DNA from: Desulfopila sp. IMCC35006 | GTDB lineage: Bacteria > Desulfobacterota > Desulfobulbia > Desulfobulbales > Desulfocapsaceae | Length of the DNA: 64,000 bases | Direction: 5' to 3' | Assembly (NCBI RefSeq): GCF_005116645.1 | Contig: NZ_SWCM01000001.1 | Span: 744,001 to 808,000, forward strand | In this document: positions 15,234-24,183 of the stretch, piece after piece | Numbering within the stretch: the stretch's first letter is position 1 | How the letters are laid out: each line of letters opens with the position of its first letter | The notes under the pieces: generated by a model | Told to the model about the DNA's origin: nothing | Database searches by the model: none | The model's input: only the letters and a program-made list of their open reading frames with translations | Program-made: the position numbers and the translations under genes

Positions 15234-17918
15234 ATGTGGTGGCACAGACTTCTTGGACGAGCACCTACCCGCCATTCGGATATTGCCGAGATCAATATCT
15301 GGCGCCTCCAGTCTCTTTTTAATAATTTTCGCAGGATTCTCTCGTTAAATAATGCCATCCTGGCCAATATGGCCCGGATGGAACAAGCCCTCGGCGGCGA
15401 GTATATCTACGATAAAGCCTTTCTGGAAAACACTGTCCGAACCATCGCCTCCCATGTCCACCACGTAACCTACAATCTCAATGCGCTCACCGGGAACGCC
15501 TATATCCCTCTGTACGATCGTTACCAGGAAATCCGCACCATTCTCGACGATATCATCTCCGGCAATACCCGCGCCCTGGCCTGTCCGCCGGTACTCCCGC
15601 TGAGCGACATCGGCTGGGAGCTGGAACCCCTGGTAGGTATCGATCTTGTCTGCCTGGCTGAACTGCGCCATCACCCCGGAATTCATGGTCCGGATGGTTT
15701 TGTCATCACCTCTGAGGGAACCAGGGCGTTGACCGGCCAGCTTGCCGCCGACGCCTCCGGCACAGTCCACATCTCGGCCAGCATGGTACGGGTCGGACTG
15801 ACCGACCACCTTGACATTCTGCTGCAGGAATGTGCCACCAGAAGACTGGCTATCGTTGTCACCCAGGTCGATGACGATGAAGAGCTGGCCCGCGAGCTAG
15901 GCAGATTTACGGTCATGCCGACTGCGGACCGTTCGGTGCTGACAATTATCGAAGAGACACTGAATCCGGCAGAGCCTGCCTCTGCCGGGGAGACAAGGGC
16001 CCTGCGGCCTGAAAACGACAAGGCCAACAGCGCAACACCCCGACACGAGCGAGAAGATTCTGTTCTCCAGCTGTATGTCCGCAGCGTGGAACGTATTGTC
16101 CAGACTATTTTTACCCGCTTGAAAGCAACCGGAGGCCCGGCAATAATTCAATATGCAGTATTCGTCAGATGCTGCCCGGATGCGGCCGGCAGAGGGACGG
16201 TCCAGAGCCGAACGGCCTTCGCCGACTCTTTTGATGTGCTGTCGATTACGGCTACTCCTGCTGATGAGGAAAATAACACCGATACCTACCTGCTCCATCG
16301 AACATATCCTTTTGAGCTTGTCCAATCGGTGATCGCACCGCATCCTGCCAAACGACGATTTGCCGACGGCCGCCTCGCCACCAGCAATGCCGTCATTGAC
16401 AGCGGTTTCGGGCGGGGATCTGCACTGCTGGCCAACAAGGACTTGAAAGCACTGGCCGAAACAGCCATGGCCCTCGAACGGATGCTGGGAATTCCAATTG
16501 CCCTGCACTGGGAATGTCTTGCGACTGAGACGTACAGAATCACGCGCCTGTTTCCCCTGCAGCTGATACGAAAAGAGATATCAGACGACGAGCTGGCCAG
16601 AGAACAGGAAGGTGCGCAAATTATCTGCGAAGGCGGGCAACTGGTGCAGGCGGGGGTTGCTGCTGGAAGTATTGTCCATGTCCCCGAAGATATGGATCCG
16701 GCCGATTTCCCGGCCGGGGCGGTGGCTGTCGCCCGGGTTGCTTCCCCGCAGCTGACCCCGATCCTGCAGCGGGCGGCAGCCATTTTGACGGAATACGGCA
16801 GCGCTGCCGGCCATCTGGCCACCGTTGCCAGGGAATTGCGGCTTCCAGCCGTCTTCGCCGTGCCCAATGTCTTACGCCTGCTGCCGCCGGGAACAGAGGT
16901 GACGGTGGATGCCGGGGAGACCACGGTGTATCAGGGTATTCTCCATACCCTGCTGCTCCATGGCAGTGCGGGAATGGAACTCTCGCCCACCGATCCGGAA
17001 TACCGGGTGCTGCGTCGCCTCCTGCGTTTCATCATGCCCCTGCATCTGGTGGACCCGGATGCTGCCGATTTTTCCCCCGGTGGCTGCCGCAGTTTTCATG
17101 ATATCATTCATTTCTGTCATGAGCGCGCAGTTGATGAGCTGGCCCATTTCCAGGAACGGCGGCCGGGACTGGGGGCCATCCGCACCAGGCGAATGCATCT
17201 CGATGTGCCGATGGATATCCGGGTTCTCGATACCGGCGGCGGCATGATCAAGGACGCTGCAAATCAACCGGTCTATAGCGATATCTGTTCCGAACCTTTT
17301 GGCATTTTTTTAGGCGGACTGCTCCAGCCGCAGGCATGGACCACAAATCTCCCCTCCCTCGGTTTTCGCGATATCATCTCCGGCATGCCAAGGACCATGA
17401 ACATGCTGGCCGCCCCGGCCGACACTCTCGGGGAAAACCTGGCTATTATAAGTAGTGACTACATGAACCTCAGCCTTCGGCTGGGCTACCATTTCAGCGT
17501 CATCGATGCCAACCTGGGCAGTGACGAGCAGCGCAATTATGTCTACTTCCGTTTTGCCGGCGGGCTTGCCGACCCGGAACGTCGGGCCCGCCGGGCAACC
17601 TTTATTAAAGATGTCCTTGAAGCGATGGACTTTAAGGTGACGGTGAACGGTGATCTGGTCATCGGCCGACTGAAATTAGTGGAAGCAGGCCTGCTGCGTT
17701 CGGCACTGTTCATCCTGGGTGCGTTAACGGCATTCTCCAAACAACGGGATACAAGTCTTGCCACTGATGCCGACACCAGAGCTCTTTTCAACGCTTTTGC
17801 CACCTCTTTTCTCGGCCATTTCGATCGCGATATTTCAAGCTCCTTCACGCAGCGTGCGCCAAAAACTGCACCCCACGAGAATACTGACGAAGCCGACTCA
17901 GTGCCGGTAAGAAAATAA
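15234..17918 (+). CDS. PEP-synthase-like protein B with degenerate ATP-grasp domain
   Basis: The 894-residue paralogue of A and C keeps the shared N-terminal region (1-120), the swivelling domain with His527 in YGSAAGHLATVARE, and the full C-terminal domain (GCRSFHDI at about 617-624, VLDTGGG, YMNLSLRLGYHF, VYFRFAGG). The ATP-grasp part keeps PDGFVIT, but the expected RSS-G and SFAGQ motifs are missing. A low-complexity acidic segment rich in Asp, Glu and Ala fills part of the region (about 240-280). The acidic IEW motif is replaced by LHWEC. It probably cannot bind ATP itself and may be phosphorylated by A or C. GGAGG lies before the ATG. Confidence 0.8.
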   Translation: MWWHRLLGRAPTRHSDIAEINIWRLQSLFNNFRRILSLNNAILANMARMEQALGGEYIYDKAFLENTVRTIASHVHHVTYNLNALTGNAYIPLYDRYQEIRTILDDIISGNTRALACPPVLPLSDIGWELEPLVGIDLVCLAELRHHPGIHGPDGFVITSEGTRALTGQLAADASGTVHISASMVRVGLTDHLDILLQECATRRLAIVVTQVDDDEELARELGRFTVMPTADRSVLTIIEETLNPAEPASAGETRALRPENDKANSATPRHEREDSVLQLYVRSVERIVQTIFTRLKATGGPAIIQYAVFVRCCPDAAGRGTVQSRTAFADSFDVLSITATPADEENNTDTYLLHRTYPFELVQSVIAPHPAKRRFADGRLATSNAVIDSGFGRGSALLANKDLKALAETAMALERMLGIPIALHWECLATETYRITRLFPLQLIRKEISDDELAREQEGAQIICEGGQLVQAGVAAGSIVHVPEDMDPADFPAGAVAVARVASPQLTPILQRAAAILTEYGSAAGHLATVARELRLPAVFAVPNVLRLLPPGTEVTVDAGETTVYQGILHTLLLHGSAGMELSPTDPEYRVLRRLLRFIMPLHLVDPDAADFSPGGCRSFHDIIHFCHERAVDELAHFQERRPGLGAIRTRRMHLDVPMDIRVLDTGGGMIKDAANQPVYSDICSEPFGIFLGGLLQPQAWTTNLPSLGFRDIISGMPRTMNMLAAPADTLGENLAIISSDYMNLSLRLGYHFSVIDANLGSDEQRNYVYFRFAGGLADPERRARRATFIKDVLEAMDFKVTVNGDLVIGRLKLVEAGLLRSALFILGALTAFSKQRDTSLATDADTRALFNAFATSFLGHFDRDISSSFTQRAPKTAPHENTDEADSVPVRK

Positions 17919-17919
17919 T

Positions 17920-20715
17920 ATGACCATACTCCAGTCCTTGATGCAATATTTCACAGAGCGTAAGCGCCAGCGCGAAAAAAATGCCCTTGAAGACCTGAAA
18001 GCACGATATCACACCTTCCGGATTTACCTGGAAAACAACGGCCACGCACTTGAGCTGATTGTCAGTATAGATGGGCAGCTTATTCGGGGCGAAGAAAGAC
18101 ATATCCGGAGCTCAATCGAGGAACTGCTGGTGGTCACCGGCGAACTGGTTGACGGATTGAACCTCTTGTCGGCAGATAGCCATACCGGACTCTATGCCAT
18201 ACACGGCCGGATGGCAGCCGACGTTACAAAAATGGTGGAATGCCTGGCTGACTCTCCCGCGGGACAGACATATTGTGTACACCTTGACGATTTGGACCCG
18301 GATGCCTTTCCGCAGGCAGGCGCAAAAGCCGCTAACCTTGCCCGCCTGCGGAACATGGCTCTGCCTGTTCCCAACGGCTTTGTCTGCACGACCGAGGCCT
18401 GCAAGCGATTTCTCAATGTCGGCAAGCTGGCCGGCTCCATTCGTCAGCTGCTTCATGACGTCGAGCATAACGATAAAGATATATCTCTTGCCGCAGCAGA
18501 AATAAGAGAGATGATCCTGCACGCGCCTCTGCCCGAAGAACTTAACCGGGCCATGGAAGAAAGCTATCAGAGGCTCACCCGGACACAAAATCTGGCCGGC
18601 GGACAAACCGGCCCGCCGGCGGTGTCTGTGCGCAGCAGCGGCGTATCGGAAGACGGAACCGATCACTCGTTCGCCGGCCAGTTTACCTCCCTGCTCAATG
18701 TCATCGGCTGCGAGGCTCTCGTTGCCGCATATCGGGAGGTTATCGCCAGCGGTTTCAGTGCCCGGGCTATCTCTTACCGGCTGAATGTCGGTCTCTCTCC
18801 GGTGGATTTTGATCTGGCTGTTCTGTGCCAGGTGATGGTCCACCCGCACTGTGCCGGGGTTATGCTGACCCTTGACCCGTCACAGCCGGAGAGCGGCAGA
18901 ATGCTGATCAGTGCGGTGCCGGGACTGGGAACCATGGCCGTTGACGGCTCAGCTCCGGTCGATCTGTATCATCCGAAGCGTACCTGGCAGACCGGAGACG
19001 CTGCTTCGTCGCCAAAGACTACACTGACAAATAGTGCAGGTCGCGTTGCCATGGACAAAGAGCTCGCCGCGCAACTCATGGACGGGGCCCAGATAGCCAA
19101 TAAAACTGTGCGGGAAGTGGCTACGGCCGGCGGAGGAATCCGGCGGGAAGAGGTCCCGGCTGAGGAGGCGTCCCTGCCTCTGCTGCCCGCTGAAACTCTG
19201 GCCGAGCTAGTGCTTTTCGGGGAGACCATCGAGAGCCTGACCGGAGTGCCGCAAGATGTTGAATGGGCCTATTGCAAGGACAGCGGGAATACCGGCAAAA
19301 ATGGCGAAGTGATGATCCTGCAGGCCCGCCCGCTGCATCTGTCGGCAAGCAAGGGACGACGGCTTCGCCTGCCTGCGGTGACGGCACCTCTGGTTTCCGG
19401 GACGTGCGCTTCCTCCGGGAAGACGGTTGGCCGGGTACGGCGTGTCCATTCGGCGGCAGAGCTGCTGCATTTTGGATTTGCGCGCGCCGGAGCAAGTCAG
19501 GCGGGACCATCCGTTCTGGTGCTCCCGCAGAGCATCGTCGAAGCAGCCCGTTTTGTCGGCAATTGTGTCGGCGTCATTATCGAGGTCGGCAATCCAACCG
19601 ACCATCTGTCCTGTATTGCCAGAGAATACGGCATTCCAATGCTCACCGGTGCAGACAGCGCCCTGTCAATCCTGCAGGAGGCGCAGTGGATCATGCTCGA
19701 TGCGGACCAGGGGGTAGTGGTCGAGGCACCGGAATCAGTGCAGACTGCCGCCGCCATGGCGCACAGACAGCGGCAACAGCAGGAAAAACAGACGCCGCCT
19801 GACAGAACACAGCATAAACCGGCAGAGCAGAATACCATATCACCGCAGCGACAGAAATTACGGGAGATGGTGGTACCGCTCAACCTGACCGACGCCTACG
19901 GACCGACATTTTCGCTGCAGGAATGCAAGTCGATACACGATATCGTCAGATATACCCACGAAATGGCCGTACTGGCAATGTTCAATGTCGGTGATCTGAT
20001 CATGGAAGAGGCGGGCGGGCTGTTGCGTCCGCTGGAGATCGGCGTGCCCTTTGATTTCCTGGTCATCGATGTCGGCGGCGGCATTCGCCAGGATACCAGC
20101 AAATCCCTACGCAGGCGACTGGCTGTACATAAGCCGCTCGGCAAAGACGATATCCTGTCCATTCCACTGCAAGCCTTCTGTGAAGGACTCCTGACTCCCG
20201 GTCTCAGCTGGCATTCCGGGCCCGACCTTGACGCCCTCTCCGATATCTTCTCCAGAACTCTGCTCGATGCCCGGACAGCACGGCCGGCGGGCTCCTACAA
20301 TTACGCCCTGGCCGCCCGCGACTACCTGAACCTCAATGCCAGGGTCGAATTCCACTTTGCCATGCTCGATGCAATCTGCGGCAGAGATTCCCACGCCAAC
20401 TATATCCGCTTTCGCTTTAAAGGGGGTGGAGCGGGATTCCAGCGCGGACGCCGGCGGGCGATATTTCTTCGCCATGTCCTGGAAAAAAATGCCTTTTACA
20501 CAACGGTGGCCGATGACCTGATCACCGCCTCACTGGTCGGTGCGTCAAAAGAGGTTGTCTATGAACGGCTGATCATGCTGGGCAGACTGATGGGCTTCAG
20601 CAGATTTCTCGATGGCGTAATGACCGACAGCAGCACCCCCCTGAAGCTGGCCGAGGCATTTCTCGCCGGACGCTATGATTCAAGAAATGTTCTGGAAGCT
20701 GAGGATGACAGCTAG
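17920..20715 (+). CDS. PEP-synthase-like protein C (ATP-grasp, phospho-His domain, shared C-terminal domain)
   Basis: The 931-residue third paralogue starts one base after protein B ends. It has the shared N-terminal helices, an intact ATP-grasp domain (VPNGFVCTTEA, SVRSSG at about 236-241, HSFAGQFTSLLN and VEWAY before LQARPL), and a swivelling domain with His562 in GNPTDHLSCIARE. A and B have Gly before the histidine where C has Asp. A Gln-rich linker (about 605-640) leads to the common C-terminal domain with ECKSIHDI, VIDVGGG, YLNLNARVEFHF and IRFRFKGG. It closes the sigma54 operon; a phosphatase gene converges 4 bases downstream. Confidence 0.83.
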   Translation: MTILQSLMQYFTERKRQREKNALEDLKARYHTFRIYLENNGHALELIVSIDGQLIRGEERHIRSSIEELLVVTGELVDGLNLLSADSHTGLYAIHGRMAADVTKMVECLADSPAGQTYCVHLDDLDPDAFPQAGAKAANLARLRNMALPVPNGFVCTTEACKRFLNVGKLAGSIRQLLHDVEHNDKDISLAAAEIREMILHAPLPEELNRAMEESYQRLTRTQNLAGGQTGPPAVSVRSSGVSEDGTDHSFAGQFTSLLNVIGCEALVAAYREVIASGFSARAISYRLNVGLSPVDFDLAVLCQVMVHPHCAGVMLTLDPSQPESGRMLISAVPGLGTMAVDGSAPVDLYHPKRTWQTGDAASSPKTTLTNSAGRVAMDKELAAQLMDGAQIANKTVREVATAGGGIRREEVPAEEASLPLLPAETLAELVLFGETIESLTGVPQDVEWAYCKDSGNTGKNGEVMILQARPLHLSASKGRRLRLPAVTAPLVSGTCASSGKTVGRVRRVHSAAELLHFGFARAGASQAGPSVLVLPQSIVEAARFVGNCVGVIIEVGNPTDHLSCIAREYGIPMLTGADSALSILQEAQWIMLDADQGVVVEAPESVQTAAAMAHRQRQQQEKQTPPDRTQHKPAEQNTISPQRQKLREMVVPLNLTDAYGPTFSLQECKSIHDIVRYTHEMAVLAMFNVGDLIMEEAGGLLRPLEIGVPFDFLVIDVGGGIRQDTSKSLRRRLAVHKPLGKDDILSIPLQAFCEGLLTPGLSWHSGPDLDALSDIFSRTLLDARTARPAGSYNYALAARDYLNLNARVEFHFAMLDAICGRDSHANYIRFRFKGGGAGFQRGRRRAIFLRHVLEKNAFYTTVADDLITASLVGASKEVVYERLIMLGRLMGFSRFLDGVMTDSSTPLKLAEAFLAGRYDSRNVLEAEDDS

Positions 20716-20719
20716 AGAA

Positions 20720-21424
20720 TCAAGCGTGATAAAAACGCAGCTCGGGGAGTGCCACGGCGGTCAGGACATTGCCGTACACCGCTCCGGTATCGATACAGAT
20801 GCGATCGTGGAGGACCAGCGGAGTTTCAAAGGGCGAGTGTCCAAAGACGACAATATATCCCGCAAAGTTTTCGGCCATGGCACTGTGCCCCCGGCTCAAT
20901 CGGCGACTGGACAGAAGGCCTGCCTCAGTCTGCTGTTCGGCGGGCGAGAAACTCTCTGCGGCTCTGCCCAGGCTGATCATCTCCTCGTTGATATCGGCAT
21001 GGGTAAAAAGATAGTTGCCGGAAATATAAGAAAACTGCAGATTCTCTAAAAAATTCCGATGTTCAGGCGGGAAAAACGCCAGATCCCGCAACTGACGAAC
21101 AGTTGCACCGTAACTTGCAACCGTTGACTCCACCCCCATCGTGCGCAGGATACGCAGGGTTTCCACATCCCCCGTCGCTGCATACTCCAGCAGCATCTGT
21201 TCATGGTTGCCTTTCAGAAAAACCGGGTGGGCGTAGCTTGCCTGCACCTGAAGCAGAGTATCCAGAACCTTGCGGGAATCCGGCCCCCGGTTGATATAAT
21301 CGCCGACAAAAACGAGCGTATCGACCTCTTTGTCAAGAGGAAGGCGATCCAACAGACGGACAAGTTTACTGTGGCAGCCGTGGATATCCCCTACGGCAAA
21401 TATTTTGGGTGGAGGCAACGACAT
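20720..21424 (-). CDS. Metallophosphoesterase, serine/threonine protein phosphatase (PPP) family
   Basis: The 234-residue protein has the full PPP signature: GDIHG at about 12-16, GDYINRGPDS at about 41-50 and GNHEQ near 73, with downstream histidines (THAD, VFGHSP) completing the dinuclear metal site. The family covers bacterial PrpA/PrpB-type protein phosphatases and ApaH-like diadenosine tetraphosphatases; its size fits the former. It converges on protein C with only 4 bases between the stops. A function in reversing phosphorylation of the neighbouring system is possible but unsupported. No membrane or signal segment is visible. Confidence 0.88.
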   Translation of the reverse strand: MSLPPPKIFAVGDIHGCHSKLVRLLDRLPLDKEVDTLVFVGDYINRGPDSRKVLDTLLQVQASYAHPVFLKGNHEQMLLEYAATGDVETLRILRTMGVESTVASYGATVRQLRDLAFFPPEHRNFLENLQFSYISGNYLFTHADINEEMISLGRAAESFSPAEQQTEAGLLSSRRLSRGHSAMAENFAGYIVVFGHSPFETPLVLHDRICIDTGAVYGNVLTAVALPELRFYHA

Positions 21425-21633
21425 TGTTCTCTCACTCCGTAATGCTGAGATGACTGGTGCGGTATTTTTTTCTTGCAGAAAACAATCTGTAAGACACTAA
21501 TCCTAGTCTGGACCTTACGGCATAGCAATAGTATATTTGTATCGCCGTTTTGTACACGCCATTTCCTTCTTTTCTCCCCGCCCCATGCGTGGGCCAGATT
21601 ACAGGCGGACCAATGCCCGATGGAACAAATCCT

Positions 21634-22932
21634 ATGATTAGATCTGCCAAGAGCCATGAATCAGCAGTACTTACTGAAATTTCTTTCGCTGCCAAAAAAC
21701 ACTGGAACTATCCCAGGAAATATTTTGAAATATGGGAAAATGAGCTGACGATCACTGCTGATTACATCCTGAGCAACGACGTGTTTGTCTTTGAAAAAAA
21801 GAGTACTATCCTTGGATATTATTCAATTGTTGAACTTACAAATGATATTAAGCTATCAGCGATCACCATCGAGAAAGGATTCTGGCTGGAACATATGTTT
21901 ATTGAACCGGAGCACATTGGCCACGGCATAGGCACAATGCTGTTCGATCACCTGCAACAGAGGTGCATCGCCAGGGGCATCGGCGAGGTGAAAATTTTAG
22001 CAGATCCAAACGCCAGAGGGTTTTATGAAAAAATGGGCTGCACATATCAGGCGGAATATCCGTCAACAATCAAAGACAGGACAACGCCTCTCCTGCATTT
22101 ACAGGTGAATACCGCATGCAGAACTTTTCAGAAGAGCAAAGGAACAGCTATGAAGAACAGAACAACCCAAGCGATCGTCGATTTCGTTGCCGAATATCAA
22201 AAGAAAAAGGACATAACGACCAGGTGGGGCGTTCCGCTTGTCGGGTTCGCAGAAGCGACTGATCCACTTTTTGCCCAGCTAAAAACAGCGGTAAGTCCTA
22301 CCCACGCGGTTCCACAAGATCTGTTGCAGCATGCCGGGACTGTCGTTTCTTTTTTCCTGCCTTTTCCGAAGTCTGTCACTGCCACGAATATCAAAGAGCG
22401 CCTGAGTTCTCCTGAATGGGCGGTCGGTTATATCGAAACCAATGAACTGATTAAACAGCTCAGTCTTCATCTGACAGAGGTATTTGCCGGTGCAGGTGAA
22501 GAAGTCGTCACCATTCCCGCGACGCACAACTGGATTGAAGACAAATTGATCAGCAACTGGTCTCACCGCCATGTGGCCTTTATCGCTGGACTCGGGCGAT
22601 TTGGACTCAATAATATGCTGATTACCGACAGAGGATGCTGCGGCAGACTCGGAAGCTTGATCACCTCCGCGGTGATGGAACCGGATGCGCGACCAGAAGG
22701 AGAAAACTGCCTCTACAAATATGACGGCAGTTGCAAAAAATGCGTCCGCAAATGCGTCAACGAAGCGCTTTTCGTAGATTCCTTTGATCGGTTCAGGTGT
22801 TACGACCAATTACTTAAAAACGTCGAGGAACACAAATCCGTCGGGTATGCGGATGTATGCGGCAAGTGCCTTACCGTCGTGCCTTGTTCCCACATAAACC
22901 CAGTAAAAATGAAGCTCAGAGCACAAAAATGA
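21634..22932 (+). CDS. Fusion of GNAT acetyltransferase and epoxyqueuosine-reductase-like iron-sulfur protein
   Basis: One continuous frame encodes two normally separate proteins. The first 165 residues are a GNAT domain (start MIRSAKSHES, acetyl-CoA loop HIGHGIGTMLFDHL, end motif ARGFYEKMGC). A linker follows, then about 260 residues of a COG1600/QueG-like protein with GLGRFGLNN, a ferredoxin-like cluster SCKKCVRKC and a terminal CGKCLTVVPC. An AAAGGAA site precedes an internal ATG at 22150, where the second protein may once have started. An alternative first ATG is at 21613. The reductase part lacks the full length of true QueG, so its substrate is unknown. Confidence 0.75.
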   Translation: MIRSAKSHESAVLTEISFAAKKHWNYPRKYFEIWENELTITADYILSNDVFVFEKKSTILGYYSIVELTNDIKLSAITIEKGFWLEHMFIEPEHIGHGIGTMLFDHLQQRCIARGIGEVKILADPNARGFYEKMGCTYQAEYPSTIKDRTTPLLHLQVNTACRTFQKSKGTAMKNRTTQAIVDFVAEYQKKKDITTRWGVPLVGFAEATDPLFAQLKTAVSPTHAVPQDLLQHAGTVVSFFLPFPKSVTATNIKERLSSPEWAVGYIETNELIKQLSLHLTEVFAGAGEEVVTIPATHNWIEDKLISNWSHRHVAFIAGLGRFGLNNMLITDRGCCGRLGSLITSAVMEPDARPEGENCLYKYDGSCKKCVRKCVNEALFVDSFDRFRCYDQLLKNVEEHKSVGYADVCGKCLTVVPCSHINPVKMKLRAQK

Positions 22933-22955
22933 ACTGCTCAACGGCTTTCATTTTA

Positions 22956-23018
22956 ATATCTGATTGCCCCTAATGTTCAGCTACTGAACCAGGGTGAGTT
23001 GGATGGGCAATCAGATAT
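22956..23018. repeat. Nested inverted repeat upstream of the tRNA-binding protein gene
   Basis: ATATCTGATTGCCC (22956-22969) is the exact reverse complement of GGGCAATCAGATAT (23005-23018). Inside the loop, GTTCAG (22975-22980) pairs with CTGAAC (22984-22989). It could be a terminator for the fusion gene, a leader structure for the next gene or a small palindromic repeat element. Confidence 0.6.
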
Positions 23019-23045
23019 CAATATTCAAGAGATAAGGAAAGAAAA

Positions 23046-23405
23046 ATGGCAAGTGAGATAAAACCTGTTGTTTCTTATGATAGCTCCTTTGCAATGCTCG
23101 ATATCCGAGTTGGGAGAGTCATTGAGGTTGAACTGGAAACCAGAACGAATAAGCAGACATACCGAATGGTTGTGGATTTCGGCAGATATGGAAAGCGGAT
23201 AAGTTACGGTCGTTTTACCTGCCACCCCGTCGAGGAAGTAAAGGACAGGCTGGTACTCGGTGTTTTAAATTTTGATCCAAGACCAATGGGGCCTGTCACC
23301 TCAGAGGTGTTGATTCTGGGTGTGCAATACCCGAAGGCGGAAAGCGGTGAGGCCACATTTGTTTCACCTGCAGTGAATGCTAAAATTGGCAGTAAGTTGT
23401 TCTAA
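23046..23405 (+). CDS. CsaA-like tRNA-binding domain protein
   Basis: The 119-residue protein fits the stand-alone OB-fold tRNA-binding (CsaA/YgjH) family: an opening hydrophobic strand, the LDIRVGRVIEVELE segment, RMVVDFG and YGR, RLVLGVLNFDPRPMGPVTSEVLILG, and a final ATFVSPAVNAKIGSKLF. Such proteins bind tRNA or act as chaperones of exported proteins; which role applies here is unknown. An AAGGAAAG site precedes the ATG. It stands alone, after a nested inverted repeat and before a transposase remnant. Confidence 0.85.
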   Translation: MASEIKPVVSYDSSFAMLDIRVGRVIEVELETRTNKQTYRMVVDFGRYGKRISYGRFTCHPVEEVKDRLVLGVLNFDPRPMGPVTSEVLILGVQYPKAESGEATFVSPAVNAKIGSKLF

Positions 23406-23460
23406 TGGGAACAACCTGCCCCATTTTTCCATGCGATAAGACCGCTGTCTCATAAGAACA

Positions 23461-23600
23461 CCGCAGCTGAATGAACAACCGCCGGGTCAACTTTATAATC
23501 GACTCTTTTTTCAGCGGTTCTTTCAATGGATCAAGCAGAACCCGAAGGGAAAGACCTTCCTCGGCACCTCAGGAACCCACAACCTCCTGCACCTTTCGCA
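23461..23600 (+). pseudogene. Possible IS4-type transposase remnant
   Basis: A short open stretch reads QLYNRLFFQRFFQWIKQ and then KTFLGTSG. This resembles the C-terminal part of IS4/ISPsy-like transposases, where a FFKWIKQ motif is followed by a FGTS segment. No start, no N-terminal catalytic part and no flanking inverted repeats are visible, so it would be a decayed fragment. The match is from memory of the family pattern only. Confidence 0.35.
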
Positions 23601-23686
23601 ACCTCTGCTGTGGCGTGGACCATGGGACGGCGATGCTCTGAAAAACAGACCTCTCCGCGTAGGGGATGGTGCTGGGTGTTGTGCAA

Positions 23687-24130
23687 TCAATCCCCGGGGT
23701 CGCCTCCCATTTCAAGTTTGAGGGCGGAGAGTGACACATTCACATCTGCAATGAAAAAAAGCAGGCTGACAATCAATGAGCCCATGCAGCAGATGAATAG
23801 ACCAATGATCAGGGATGCGGCCTCCAGATTTGCCAGTTCAATTAAAAACAAGGAAATGACCAGGAAAGCAGCAAGAAGTATGCTTAGCGAGGCAAAGGCA
23901 ATCGCCATCCGGAGCAATCTCGCCCTCCGCATCAAAATCATAAGTTGATCTTTAACGCTATGGGTGTTGCTGCTTGTAATGGTGTGTTTTAATTCGGCCA
24001 AACTTCTGGATCGATCGATGACACGGCCAAAGCGATTGGTGATTGACAACAGTACCAGACCAGCGCCTGATATCACGATAACCGGGCCAATCGCTAACTG
24101 AAGAGTTGTAATTATTTGGTCTAATTGCAT
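23687..24130 (-). CDS. DUF2721 family membrane protein
   Basis: The 147-residue product has an N-terminal membrane helix (about 8-28), a charged cytoplasmic segment with SITNRFGRVIDRSRSL, and two further helices (about 75-97 and 103-127). This arrangement and the TNRFGRVIDR motif fit DUF2721, a family of small membrane proteins of unknown function. It stands alone in a region of decayed mobile-element sequence, with no co-directional neighbour. Confidence 0.8.
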   Translation of the reverse strand: MQLDQIITTLQLAIGPVIVISGAGLVLLSITNRFGRVIDRSRSLAELKHTITSSNTHSVKDQLMILMRRARLLRMAIAFASLSILLAAFLVISLFLIELANLEAASLIIGLFICCMGSLIVSLLFFIADVNVSLSALKLEMGGDPGD

Positions 24131-24183
24131 GGTACATCCACTTTCAGGACAAAATATTAAAAAACGACATGCTGGCTCTCACT

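Noticed and set aside
16286-16924. Long open frame on the minus strand inside PEP-synthase-like gene B
   Set aside because: It lies fully opposite a clear coding gene, its product is low-complexity and shows no family pattern; it is a shadow frame.
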